Notes: generated by a model not told the origin, from the letters alone. Shown: positions 34,743 through 42,896, counted from the first letter of the stretch. The stretch is DNA of 64,000 nt from Planctomycetaceae bacterium (GCA_039680605.1 JBDKTA010000067.1:62001-126000), one strand, 5' to 3'. Translations and numbers: made by a program.

Positions 34743-37235
34743 ATGGTTGCCACAATAAAAGTGGCCGCTCGCCAAAGCGGCCACAATTCGAGCCTTCCTG
34801 TGGGTCGGGCTCCTGTGTCAGGGCTCAACGTACTTCAGCGAATATGCCAGAGTCAACGGGAATTGGAGAATCCTCCCCCGCCTCCGCTGGAATCGGAGAC
34901 CTCTCCCCCGCCTCCAGTTGAACCACCTAGCCGGCCGGGTGAGCTATCACCAGCAGAACGCGGCCGGGCGGCCGGGATTCTCCTGCTGTGCGACGCGATG
35001 CTTCGAGCCGATGTTTGCGGTCACGACGATCTTCTGAACCTGGCCAAGAACATGGCCCGTGACTACGTGCCCCCGACAGCCTGTCAGTGGTTCATGCCCC
35101 CGGCGATTCACGATGCCGGCGAGGTCGATATGGCTGGCTGGGTCGCGACTGAAAACGCGCCGTCTGATTCATGCCGGAAGTCGCTCCTGGACAGCGGGTA
35201 CGTCGCCTGCCAACATCGAGGGCGAGCAGTCTACATGCCGGCGGTCCAGTATGGTGAATGCGTGACTGCCGGCTGGCGAGGCGAATGGCTGCTTTTCGGC
35301 AAAGAGGCGTTGACCTTCACCAGTCCCGATGAGGCTAAGCAATTCTGGGCGGCCGTGATTCACGTTGCCGAGAATGCCGCGGCCGCGCTGGCGCCACACG
35401 TCTTCGACTATTGGCGCGTTGGGTTCACGCTGCAGAATGAGCGGCAACTGCTGAACCGCATAGCCGGCATTGAAAGCAAGTTGGCCGGCAGCACTGACGC
35501 AAAAGCGGTTCGTGATGCTATCAGCGACTTCGACGCCCTTCTGAGGGAAGCGGATCAGCAGGCAGACAACGAAGAAATCGTTGCCTGGTATGCCGGCCGC
35601 GACTCCGACGAAGATACTCCGTACTGGCGCGACTGCGACCGCTTCGGCCAAGAGTTGCAGGCAATCAAAGATGAGCGAAAGCAGGCGGTCCGCAAGCTGC
35701 TCGATCAGGAAAAAGCACAGGAAGAAGCCCATATGAAGGAACTATTGGGCGGGACGAATGCGGTTCTTCGTGGCGCTGTTCAATCAGACAGCGGGGAGTC
35801 GGCGCCGTCACCACTGGCCGGCCAGTCTGCGGAGTCCATTAAAGGCCAGATCGAAAAGGCGATGGCCCCTATCCTGGCCGGCGTCAGCGATGCCCAGGTG
35901 CTTGACGTTATGTGCGGACTCGCAGACTGTCTGCGCGGGGCCGCTGACCGCGAACGCGCCAGCGGTCGACAGTGGCGGCCTTTCCCCCTCGACGCCCTGC
36001 CCCGCCGGATTGGTGGCTTCGTCCAGGCGGTGGCCGAAGCGCACAGCGTTGATCCGGTCTTTGTGGTCCTGCCTGTGCTGGCCACAGTCGCGGCGGCAAT
36101 GGGCAATGCCTGGCGGCTGCGGATCAAGGATGACTTCGACGTTCCCCCGGTGCTGTGGTGTTTTCTTGTCGCGCGAACGGGCACCAATAAGTCGGGCCCG
36201 TTTGCGGTGGCCGTAGGACCAATGTGGCAAGTGCCGCCAATGCCCAGTGCCGGCGACGCAATGCTTTCTGTTCGGCAAGAGCAGTACATCATTGACGACG
36301 CGACGAGCGAAGCGGTTCTCGCGCGGCTGGGCAAGTGTCCGCGCGGCCTTCTGCTGGCCGGCGACGAACTCGCTGGCTGGCTTCAATCCTTCGACGCATA
36401 CCGCAAAGGCGCCGGCGGGGATCAGCAGAAGTGGATCAGAATGTGGAACGCGAAACCTATCCGCGTGGACCGCAAAACTACCGATGAGCGGAACATGATC
36501 CCGGCGCCAGCGGTCAGCATTGCAGGATCTATTCAGCCGGAACTGCTGAGCAAAGCAGCGGACGCAGAGAAGCTGGCCAGTGGGTTCTTTCCTCGAGCAC
36601 TGGCAGCCATGCCCCCGGAGCAAAAGCGGCGATGGTCAAACGTCGGGATCAGCGAACAGCAAGCCGCATTCTGGAGGAAGTTGATAGACCGCCTGCGGAC
36701 GACGCCCTTCGATTCCTTGGAAACCGACACAGGCCAGTATCTGCCGAAGATCGTTACTCTCTCGCCCGAAGCAGACGCGGCCTGGGTCCAGTGGTATGAG
36801 GAAGTCGCCGAACGCCTGCACCACTTGACCGGGACGGAGCGTGCTATCACGGCCAAAGCTGACGTGCAGGCTGCGAGGCTGGCGTTCGTACTCTATGGCA
36901 TGGCCTGCGCCCTGGACGAGTACCCCGCTGGTTGTCACATGCCCGGGCCGATCATGGCCGCGGGCGTCCGCCTGGCGGAGTGGTTCCTTGACGAGACACT
37001 TCGGGTCTTTGAGACGACATGCGGCCGCGCCCAAGGGGAGCGGGTCCCGTCTCTCTTGAGTCTCGTCCAAAGGCGAGGCGGTAAGGCGACGCCACGCGAC
37101 ATCCAGCGAGCCGATTCACGGAGCTACCCCAGCGCCGAAGCCGCACGGGTCGCCTTGCAAGACCTCGCCGACGCCGGCCATGGTTCATTCGACGGCCGGG
37201 TGTTTGTCGTCAAGCAAGGGAAGGGGAAGCCTTGA
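34743..37235 (+). CDS. DUF3987-type primase/helicase-like replication protein
   Basis: 830 residues. The N-terminal 400 are unfamiliar helical sequence. The DUF3987 domain (about 415-800) carries a P-loop ARTGTNKSGP (about 477-486) and Walker B-like RGLLLAGDELAGW. Proteins of this family are the replication ATPases of many integrative elements and satellites. It is followed directly by the iteron-like cluster, which supports a replication role. The start two bases after the HTH gene stop implies coupling. Confidence 0.82.
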   Translation: MVATIKVAARQSGHNSSLPVGRAPVSGLNVLQRICQSQRELENPPPPPLESETSPPPPVEPPSRPGELSPAERGRAAGILLLCDAMLRADVCGHDDLLNLAKNMARDYVPPTACQWFMPPAIHDAGEVDMAGWVATENAPSDSCRKSLLDSGYVACQHRGRAVYMPAVQYGECVTAGWRGEWLLFGKEALTFTSPDEAKQFWAAVIHVAENAAAALAPHVFDYWRVGFTLQNERQLLNRIAGIESKLAGSTDAKAVRDAISDFDALLREADQQADNEEIVAWYAGRDSDEDTPYWRDCDRFGQELQAIKDERKQAVRKLLDQEKAQEEAHMKELLGGTNAVLRGAVQSDSGESAPSPLAGQSAESIKGQIEKAMAPILAGVSDAQVLDVMCGLADCLRGAADRERASGRQWRPFPLDALPRRIGGFVQAVAEAHSVDPVFVVLPVLATVAAAMGNAWRLRIKDDFDVPPVLWCFLVARTGTNKSGPFAVAVGPMWQVPPMPSAGDAMLSVRQEQYIIDDATSEAVLARLGKCPRGLLLAGDELAGWLQSFDAYRKGAGGDQQKWIRMWNAKPIRVDRKTTDERNMIPAPAVSIAGSIQPELLSKAADAEKLASGFFPRALAAMPPEQKRRWSNVGISEQQAAFWRKLIDRLRTTPFDSLETDTGQYLPKIVTLSPEADAAWVQWYEEVAERLHHLTGTERAITAKADVQAARLAFVLYGMACALDEYPAGCHMPGPIMAAGVRLAEWFLDETLRVFETTCGRAQGERVPSLLSLVQRRGGKATPRDIQRADSRSYPSAEAARVALQDLADAGHGSFDGRVFVVKQGKGKP

Positions 37236-37238
37236 TGC

Positions 37239-37417
37239 TGTCGGATTTGTCGGGCATGTCGGACTGTCGGGCGCGTCTTGTACTGCTGCTCAAGAGACAA
37301 GAGCGCCCGACAACTGCCCGACAAGTAACGGAAGAAAGAGTAAATGTGTCCGACAAATGCCCGACAAACTTGGTTTATATGTCACGTATGACAGTCCGAC
37401 AGTCCGACAACCCGACA
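37239..37417. other. iteron-like cluster, candidate replication origin of the element
   Basis: Four TGTCGG copies (37239, 37248, 37257, 37265) are followed by seven CCGACA copies (37307, 37318, 37350, 37361, 37396, 37404, 37412), spaced 8-11 bases within groups. The copies invert in the middle, so the region can also fold. Frames drawn through it are repetitive and unconvincing as genes. Confidence 0.6.
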
Positions 37418-37500
37418 CTTTGCCCCCAAGTGGCCGGTGGGTACTTCCCCCGGCTGGCCGGTCCCCTCGCGCGTGCGCGAAAAAAATCTTGAGTCACTAC

Positions 37501-37530
37501 TTGACAATTAGCAAGTATCGGTTATGATAC
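37501..37530 (+). promoter_or_regulatory. sigma-70 promoter with overlapping operator for the XRE gene
   Basis: TTGACA (37501-37506), 16-base spacer, TATGAT (37523-37528). The palindrome GTATC-GGTTAT-GATAC (37515-37530) covers the -10, and ACTTG/CAAGT (37499/37512) covers the -35, fitting autorepression. The expected start of transcription is at about 37535, the ATG at 37536. Confidence 0.65.
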
Positions 37531-37535
37531 CTACG

Positions 37536-37742
37536 ATGGCGATTGACGATGACATTCGGAAAGCACTGGCGGCAAGCGGCCGAAGCCGCTACGCCATTGC
37601 CAAAGAGAGCGGGATCCTCGAGAGTCAGTTGTCTCGGTTCCTGCACGGCGAGCGCGGCCTGAACGTCGCGAACCTCCAACGCCTGGCCCGTGTGCTCGGC
37701 CTGGAGATCATCGTCCGCCAGAAGAACAGAAGGGAGTCTTAA
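37536..37742 (+). CDS. XRE-family helix-turn-helix regulator
   Basis: 68 residues. The HTH spans RSRYAIAKESGILESQLSRF and NVANLQRLARVLGLEI. The earlier in-frame ATG at 37524 lies inside the -10 box and cannot be in the transcript, so the start is 37536, making the mRNA leaderless or nearly so. It is followed one base later by the integrase, so it probably governs integration and its own promoter. Confidence 0.87.
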   Translation: MAIDDDIRKALAASGRSRYAIAKESGILESQLSRFLHGERGLNVANLQRLARVLGLEIIVRQKNRRES

Positions 37743-37743
37743 C

Positions 37744-39099
37744 GTGGCCAGCGTATCCACAACCCCCAGCGGCGCGAAGCAAATCAGGCTCGGTCCCAAC
37801 GAGTGCCCGACAGTGCCGGCGCCCAAGCGCCCGCGTATCGGCGTGGGCAAGGTGAACTCGCGGGCGGCCGAAAGCATGTGCTCGCACGTCGAGGCACTTT
37901 GCAGGGCGAAGCGATCCGGCCAGCCGGTGCCCGACGCAACGGCGGCATGGACGGCGGACCTGTCCGGCAAGTTGCGGCGCCAGCTTGAAGGGCTCGATCT
38001 GCTCGAACCTCGCGAGCGGCGCACCTGTCCCGCCCTGGGCGAGTGGCTGCAAAGCTACATCGACGGCCGCGGCGACGTGAAGGAATCAACCGGCACGGTC
38101 TACGGCCACACCAAGCGCTGCCTGATTAACTTCTTCGGGGAAGGCCGGCGGCTGGACACGATCACGCCCGGCGACGCCGACGCTTTCCGGGTTCACCTTG
38201 CCACCAGCGACGATGAAACCGACCGGGAAGCCCTGGCCGATAACACGGTCCGCCGACGCATGGGCATTGCCAAGCAGTTCTTCCGGGCGGCACAGCGCAA
38301 GCGGCTGATCGGTGACAATCCATTCGACGGGCAGGCAACGGTCGTGCGCGAGAATGCCAAGCGGTTCTATTACGTGACCGAGACAGAGGCGCAGGCGGTG
38401 CTGGCGGCCTGCCCGGATGCCCAGTGGAAGCTGATCTTCGCCCTGGCCCGCTATGGCGGCCTGCGCTGCCCCTCTGAAGTGCTGAAGCTCAAGTGGGTGG
38501 ACATTGACTGGGAACATGATCGGTTCACAGTCCACAGCGACAAGACGGAGCACCATGCGGACGGCGGTATCCGCCAAGTGCCGATCTTCCCGGAAATCCT
38601 GCCGCACCTGCGCGACGTGTTTGAACAGGCGGCCGAAGGCACGGAGTACGTTATCACCCGCTATCGCGACCCCAAGCAAAACCTGCGCACGCAGTTGACG
38701 AAGATCATCAAGCGGGCGGGCGTGACGCCCTGGGGCAAGCTGTTCCAGAACCTTCGCAGCACCCGCGAGACAGAGCTTGCCGAGACGTACCCGGTGCAGA
38801 CCGTCTGCCGGTGGATCGGCAACACCCCCAAGATTGCCATGCGGCATTACCTTCAGACCACCGAAGAACACTGGACCCGGGCGGCCGGCAAGGCGAAGCA
38901 AGGCGAGGGAGAAAATCGCGGCCAAAATCGCGGCCAGCCAGTGCATTCCACAGACGGGCAGGAAGGGACACAGCGGCAGACGGAAGAAGAAAACCTCGAT
39001 ATTTCGGCTGTAAAACTAGGTGAGACCCCAACTGACCTCTACGGTCCAAATCAACCAGTGGGCGATACTGGACTCGAACCAGTGACCTTGCGGGTGTGA
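37744..39099 (+). CDS. int: tyrosine recombinase/integrase
   Basis: 451 residues from the GTG at 37744, with GGGAG eight bases upstream and one base after the XRE stop. A SAM-like core-binding domain (about 95-190) precedes the catalytic domain: Arg in ARYGGLRCPSEVLKLKW, then NLRSTRETELAE with the second Arg, then WIGNTPKIAMRHYLQ with the nucleophile Tyr. The two usual His positions are replaced (N in NLR, N in IGN), a pattern I know from planctomycete integrases. The last residues, GDTGLEPVTLRV, are read from the tRNA-Val gene on the opposite strand, so integration completes the integrase frame. Confidence 0.92.
   Translation: MASVSTTPSGAKQIRLGPNECPTVPAPKRPRIGVGKVNSRAAESMCSHVEALCRAKRSGQPVPDATAAWTADLSGKLRRQLEGLDLLEPRERRTCPALGEWLQSYIDGRGDVKESTGTVYGHTKRCLINFFGEGRRLDTITPGDADAFRVHLATSDDETDREALADNTVRRRMGIAKQFFRAAQRKRLIGDNPFDGQATVVRENAKRFYYVTETEAQAVLAACPDAQWKLIFALARYGGLRCPSEVLKLKWVDIDWEHDRFTVHSDKTEHHADGGIRQVPIFPEILPHLRDVFEQAAEGTEYVITRYRDPKQNLRTQLTKIIKRAGVTPWGKLFQNLRSTRETELAETYPVQTVCRWIGNTPKIAMRHYLQTTEEHWTRAAGKAKQGEGENRGQNRGQPVHSTDGQEGTQRQTEEENLDISAVKLGETPTDLYGPNQPVGDTGLEPVTLRV
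39059..39078. other. attR: right attachment site, within tRNA-Val
   Basis: TGGGCGATACTGGACTCGAA, the tRNA 3' end from discriminator base through T-stem to T-loop; the usual att location for tyrosine recombinases. Confidence 0.9.
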
Positions 39100-39132
39100 T
39101 CCGCACGCTCTAACCAACTGAGCTAATCGCCC
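39059..39132 (-). tRNA. tRNA-Val(CAC)
   Basis: 74 bases fold into a complete cloverleaf: acceptor GGGCGAT/ATCGCCC with discriminator A, D-stem GCTC/GAGC, anticodon stem TGCGG/CCGCA with loop ATCACAC (anticodon CAC), T-stem ACTGG/CCAGT with loop TTCGAGT. CCA is not encoded. The integrated element keeps the gene intact by supplying the same 3' end. Confidence 0.95.
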
Positions 39133-39190
39133 GTGGCACAGGCTTTCCAGCCTGTGAACCATTGACACAGCCTGGAAAGGCTGTGCCACG
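39133..39190. repeat. hairpin repeat (CACAGGCTTTCCAG family) at tRNA-Val
   Basis: Arms of 24 bases starting GTGGCACAGGCTTTCCAGCC and ending GGAAAGGCTGTGCCAC pair with two mismatches around a short loop. A second member lies at 51345-51400 beside tRNA-Phe. Confidence 0.8.
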
Positions 39191-39198
39191 GCTCGGAA

Positions 39199-40377
39199 TT
39201 ATACCCGCTCGCTTCGTCGTTGCAACTCATTCAGCGTGTCGGTGAAATCTTTTGGCCAGGGGGCGGTGAACTCCATCGGCTCGCGCGTGCGCGGGTGCGT
39301 GAAGGCGATCGTGTGCGCGTGCAACGCCTGACGCGTGATCAGCGGGCCGTCGGCTACTTCCGCGTGGCCATCGAGCTGGCTCATGTACAGCGGTCCGCCG
39401 CCGTACATCCGGTCGCCGACGATCGGGTGGCCGATGTAACTCATATGCACGCGGAGCTGATGCGTGCGCCCGGTCTGAGGGTACAACTCCACCAGCGTGA
39501 ACGGCATTGTGCCGCCGGGGCCGGCGGCGAGGCGCTCGAGCACTTTGTAGCGCGTGACAGCAGGTTTGATCGTCACCGGCAGCGGGCGGCCCGTCAGGCG
39601 GTGGACGGCGTACTTCTCGCGGATGCGGGCGTGCTTGCCGATGGGAGCGTCGATGAGGTCTTCGTTCATCGACATGCGGCCGTGGACGATCGCGGTGTAC
39701 GTCTTGTGTACCTTGCGGTGCTCGAACTGCCACCCCAGCCGCCACAGGGCCTGCTCGCTCTTGGCCACGAGCATGATGCCCGTGGTGTCGCGGTCGAGGC
39801 GGTGGACGATGCCCGGGCGGAACGCCTCGCCGCTGGTGGGCAGCTCAGAAATGTCGCGCCAGTTCTTCTGGAAGTAATACGCCAGGGCGTTGACCAGCGT
39901 GCCCGTCCAGTTGCCCCGCGCGGGGTGAACGATGAGACCGGACTGCTTGTTGACGGCCATCAGGTCGTCGTCTTCATAGATGACGTCAAGCGGGATGGGC
40001 TCGGGGGGAATCTCGCGGCGTTTGACGATCGGCAGCATCATATCGATCACGTCGCCGCTGCGGAGGGTGTAGCGCGGCTTGACGATCTTGTCGTTGACGG
40101 TGACGTTGCCCTCGCGGATGTAGCCCTGCAGGCTGGTGCGGGAGTGGTCGCGCCCGAGTCGGCCGGCGAGATACTTGTCCAGCCGCCGGTCGCTCTTGGG
40201 GCGGCGGATGAGGATCTGGAGATGCTCGAGGCCGTCTTCGTCGGCGGCCAGCGTAGTCTGGACGCCCTCGACGTCGTCGTCGGCAAACTCGGCGGTCTGC
40301 TCGTCGGCCTGTTCGTCGGGAGGCAGGTCCTGCTCTTCTGTAATGATGTCTTCCGGGTCAGGCATGTGGTTCATCAT
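39199..40377 (-). CDS. rluD: 23S rRNA pseudouridine synthase, RluD type
   Basis: 392 residues if started at 40377; ATGs at 40374 and 40365 are alternatives and none has a clear ribosome site. An acidic N-terminal extension (about 1-50), an S4 RNA-binding domain (about 55-115), then the RluA/RluD catalytic domain with IVHRLDRDTTGIMLVAK (catalytic Asp) and YPQTGRTHQLRVHM. Modifies uridines of helix 69 in 23S rRNA. The frame upstream of 40377 is repeat sequence and should not be included. Confidence 0.88.
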   Translation of the reverse strand: MMNHMPDPEDIITEEQDLPPDEQADEQTAEFADDDVEGVQTTLAADEDGLEHLQILIRRPKSDRRLDKYLAGRLGRDHSRTSLQGYIREGNVTVNDKIVKPRYTLRSGDVIDMMLPIVKRREIPPEPIPLDVIYEDDDLMAVNKQSGLIVHPARGNWTGTLVNALAYYFQKNWRDISELPTSGEAFRPGIVHRLDRDTTGIMLVAKSEQALWRLGWQFEHRKVHKTYTAIVHGRMSMNEDLIDAPIGKHARIREKYAVHRLTGRPLPVTIKPAVTRYKVLERLAAGPGGTMPFTLVELYPQTGRTHQLRVHMSYIGHPIVGDRMYGGGPLYMSQLDGHAEVADGPLITRQALHAHTIAFTHPRTREPMEFTAPWPKDFTDTLNELQRRSERV

Positions 40378-40403
40378 ACCATAGTCTGTAACGATTACTA
40401 ATG

Positions 40404-40484
40404 AGCCGCTGAGGTCGCTGAGGACGCAGAGGAAGGAGCTGTTTTGCCCTCTTTCGGCCTCAGCGTCCTCAGCGACCTCAGCGG
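40404..40484. repeat. GCTGAGGTCGCTGAGGACGC inverted repeat
   Basis: Left arm from 40404 (GAGCCGCTGAGGTCGCTGAG) and right arm ending at about 40484 (CTCAGCGACCTCAGCGGC) are inverted copies with one or two mismatches over about 27 bases. Built of 9-base words like the CAGAG hairpins. Confidence 0.8.
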
Positions 40485-40507
40485 CTATCCTTGGCCGCAG
40501 GCGGGGA

Positions 40508-40584
40508 GCATGGGCGAGACGCCCATGCCACACAGACGGAGCATGGGCGAGACGCCCATGCTACTCACGGGCGAGACGCCCGTG
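40508..40584. repeat. three AGA-loop mini-hairpins
   Basis: 40508-40528 and 40541-40561 are GCATGGGCG-AGA-CGCCCATGC; 40566-40584 is CACGGGCG-AGA-CGCCCGTG. Stems change in a compensated way while the loop stays AGA. Related hairpins are at 43617-43699. Together with 40404-40484 they fill the gap between rluD and the corrinoid gene. Confidence 0.85.
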
Positions 40585-40675
40585 CTACGCGCGCAAAAAG
40601 GGCCGCGGCGTCTGGGGCGGGCGTTGGAAACGCTTCGCACCAGCCGTCGCGGCCCTGTGAGGTCGCGTGAAGCGG

Positions 40676-41299
40676 TTACAGCAGGGTCTTGGCCACGTCG
40701 GCCGCGCTGGCGGCGTCGGGGGCGTATCCGTCTGCACCGATCTCGTCAGCAAAGCTCTGGGTGACCGGAGCGCCGCCGATGAGGGTTTTGGTCTTGACGC
40801 CGGAGGCCTTCATGGCCTTGACCACTTCGCCCATCTGGGGCATGGTGGTGGTCAGCAGGGCGCTCATGGCGCAGACCTGGGCGTTTTCCTTCTTGCAGGC
40901 CTCGACGAACTTCTCGGCCGGGGCGTCGGTGCCGATATCGACGACCTTGAGTCCGGCGCCGGTGAGCATCATTCCGACGAGGTTCTTGCCGATGTCGTGC
41001 AGGTCGCCCTTGACGGTTCCCAGAACGACGGTGCCGATGGGCTTGACGCCGGCGGCAACGAGCTTGGGCGACAGCACGTCCATCGCGCCGTGCATCGCGC
41101 GGGCGGCGATGAGGACTTCGGGCACGTAGATTTCGTTGGCCTTGAACCGCTTGCCCACGACGTTCATGCCGGCGATGAGGCCGTCATTGAGGACCTTGGC
41201 CGGGCCCACGCCCTCTTCCAAAGCCTTCTTGGTCAGCTCGACGACCTTGTTGCGATCGCCCTTGATCAACGCGTCTGCCAATGCTTGCAAATCTGCCAT
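40676..41299 (-). CDS. corrinoid (cobalamin-binding) methyltransferase partner protein
   Basis: 207 residues from the ATG at 41299 (GGGAGAG seven bases upstream). A helical cap domain (about 1-85) and a Rossmann B12-binding domain (about 88-207) with the ligand motif GDLHDIGKNLV (DxHxxG). Same architecture as MtaC, MtbC and related corrinoid proteins that shuttle methyl groups. No partner methyltransferase or reactivase lies nearby, so substrate is unknown. Confidence 0.88.
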   Translation of the reverse strand: MADLQALADALIKGDRNKVVELTKKALEEGVGPAKVLNDGLIAGMNVVGKRFKANEIYVPEVLIAARAMHGAMDVLSPKLVAAGVKPIGTVVLGTVKGDLHDIGKNLVGMMLTGAGLKVVDIGTDAPAEKFVEACKKENAQVCAMSALLTTTMPQMGEVVKAMKASGVKTKTLIGGAPVTQSFADEIGADGYAPDAASAADVAKTLL

Positions 41300-41452
41300 G
41301 TATGACTCTCCCAACAGTACCGTAAGATCTTCTTCTAAATGCGACGGCTCCATTTTGCCATGCGCCGCCGCACAATGCGAAGCACCCTACACCAGAATCA
41401 TGCCCATATCAACGTGGAAAGCGAAAAATCTTTCCGACAAAAATCCCGCCCC

Positions 41453-42157
41453 TCACGGCAACGTAGCCCGGGCCGGAGCGGTCGCCGGGGCGGTCGCCGC
41501 CGCGGAGGTGGCGGCCGGGGCCGTCGTGGGCAACTGCACCTGCATGGCCACGGGCTTGGCCAGGGCGTCGAGTTGCTTGAGATCGTCTTTGGCCACGGCC
41601 ACTGCGGGCGTGCCGGTCAATCGCGGGTCGTCGACGATCGCCTGAAGTTCTTTGCGTGCGGTGGGGAAATCGCCCGTGGTCTGGGCCAGACGCGCCAACC
41701 CAAGCCGGGCGCGCCCCACGATCAGGACGTTATCGGAAAAACTGTCCAGCGCCTGGCGATAGTAGCTTTCGGCCTGGGTGTGAATCTTTCTGCGCTCGTC
41801 GGGGGGCGTCGTCGGCGGCAGCGTGATCAGCCGCCCGGCGAAGTCATCGCCGAGGGTCACGGTCGCCTGGGCGGCCACGAATGGGTTGGTCTCCTGCTGG
41901 GCGAGGCCCTGGAGTTTCTCCACGCGCTGCTCGAAAGTGAGCTCGGGGTTCTGAGTGGCGGCCTGGTATTGCGCCAGCACATCGCGCTGAGCGGTGCGTT
42001 TGCGGCCCATGGAGTAGTTGATGATCAAGGCGATCAGCGCCACGATCAACACCGCCCAGGCCACATACGTGCCGTATTTCTTGAGGAAGGCCCCAAGCTT
42101 GCTCAGTTCAGTTCCCAGCACGTTGTGCTGCAATTCGTGGCGTCGTTTTGCTTTCAT
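41453..42157 (-). CDS. membrane-anchored TPR-like protein (YfgM-like layout)
   Basis: 234 residues from the ATG at 42157. One membrane helix (about 28-50), a helical periplasmic domain with a TPR (ESYYRQALDSFSDNVLIVGR, ARLGLARLAQTTGDFPTARK) and an Ala/Thr/Pro tail. The layout resembles YfgM, which accompanies the Sec translocon, but sequence evidence for that family is weak. Ribosome site poor (GACGAG). Confidence 0.7.
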   Translation of the reverse strand: MKAKRRHELQHNVLGTELSKLGAFLKKYGTYVAWAVLIVALIALIINYSMGRKRTAQRDVLAQYQAATQNPELTFEQRVEKLQGLAQQETNPFVAAQATVTLGDDFAGRLITLPPTTPPDERRKIHTQAESYYRQALDSFSDNVLIVGRARLGLARLAQTTGDFPTARKELQAIVDDPRLTGTPAVAVAKDDLKQLDALAKPVAMQVQLPTTAPAATSAAATAPATAPARATLP

Positions 42158-42329
42158 CGATTGGTACTCGTCGTGCGGATCGGCCTGCGCGGCCGCACGC
42201 GCGGCCACGGACAACAGGGCGAAGCGGGCATTCTACCGCGGAATCGCGGCAATGCAAACGCCCAAGGGGGAAGTTTATTGAGCGTTGGGGACATGGCGGC
42301 TGAGAAACGGGCCGCCGCGTCGGGGCGGG

Positions 42330-42896
42330 TCAGTCGCGGGTAGATCGCGGTGCGGCGCGGGAGAATCCGGTTCGCGTAACGGCGCGGGCGGCGTCGGCAG
42401 GGCGAATCTCGACCGGGCCGGTGCTCCAGAGGCGCACGGTGATGAGGGTGGGATGGATGAAGTTATACCAGGCGGCGCCGGCGATGATGATGCGGCAGCG
42501 CTCGTTGTCTTTCTCGAACTCCAGCGTGAACTCGCCGTCGGTGACGAGGTAGTTGATGAACTGCCAGCGGTTGGCCTGCATCTGCTGGCGGAAGAAACGG
42601 TTGAGCTCCCACTTGTCGGCGCGGCCTTTATACGTGTGCTCGAGATACCGCGCCGAGCCGGCGCCGAACTCCAGGGTCTGCTTTTCCTTGATCTTGAACC
42701 CCATCGGGACGGGCACGTCGGCGATGGGCGAGGTCGCCAGGGGAATCAGATCCGGAACGAGCACCGCGTCGTCGAGCCTGCCGTCGTCGTCGGTAGGCGA
42801 CATCGTCGCTTCGGTGGTAGTGGTGCTGCTGCAACCGGCCAGCCAGATAATGGCGGCAAAGGCCGCCACGCTTGCGAGCATCCATGTGCGGTTCAT
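42330..42896 (-). CDS. hypothetical lipoprotein
   Basis: 188 residues. A lipoprotein signal with lipobox WLAGCSS (about 18-24) precedes a Thr/Asp-rich linker and one domain of alternating strands and helices (DVPVPMGFKIKEKQTLEFGA, WELNRFFRQQMQANRWQFIN). This resembles small DUF4810- or YfiO-unrelated lipoproteins with a ferredoxin-like fold, but I do not recognise a named family. Stands alone. Confidence 0.72.
   Translation of the reverse strand: MNRTWMLASVAAFAAIIWLAGCSSTTTTEATMSPTDDDGRLDDAVLVPDLIPLATSPIADVPVPMGFKIKEKQTLEFGAGSARYLEHTYKGRADKWELNRFFRQQMQANRWQFINYLVTDGEFTLEFEKDNERCRIIIAGAAWYNFIHPTLITVRLWSTGPVEIRPADAARAVTRTGFSRAAPRSTRD

Larger units (their letters stand above)
29917..39078. mobile_element. 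integrated element of about 9.2 kb in tRNA-Val, with integrase, primase/helicase and trypsin-TPR cargo
   Basis: Bounded by identical 20-bp repeats (29917-29936 and 39059-39078) that correspond to the tRNA-Val 3' end from the discriminator base to the T-loop. Contents left to right: four small plus-strand genes, the trypsin-TPR gene (minus), a hypothetical protein, an AlpA-like HTH gene, a DUF3987-type replication protein, an iteron-like cluster, an XRE regulator and the integrase next to the tRNA. No capsid, tail, terminase or conjugation gene is recognised, so it is a satellite or integrative plasmid-like element rather than a complete phage. Confidence 0.88.

Noticed and set aside
37239-37417. 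CRISPR-like array
   Set aside because: Units are 6-10 bases, inverted halfway and without constant-length spacers; no cas gene is present. No CRISPR array was seen anywhere in the window.
37232-37492. 86-codon frame after the DUF3987 gene
   Set aside because: It translates the TGTCGG/CCGACA repeats and has no ribosome site or domain.
29917-39078. Complete prophage
   Set aside because: No portal, capsid, tail, lysis or large-terminase gene could be recognised in the 9.2 kb.
40378-40533. N-terminal extension of RluD
   Set aside because: It translates the GCTGAGGTCGCTGAGG inverted repeat and has no relation to the S4/RluD domains.
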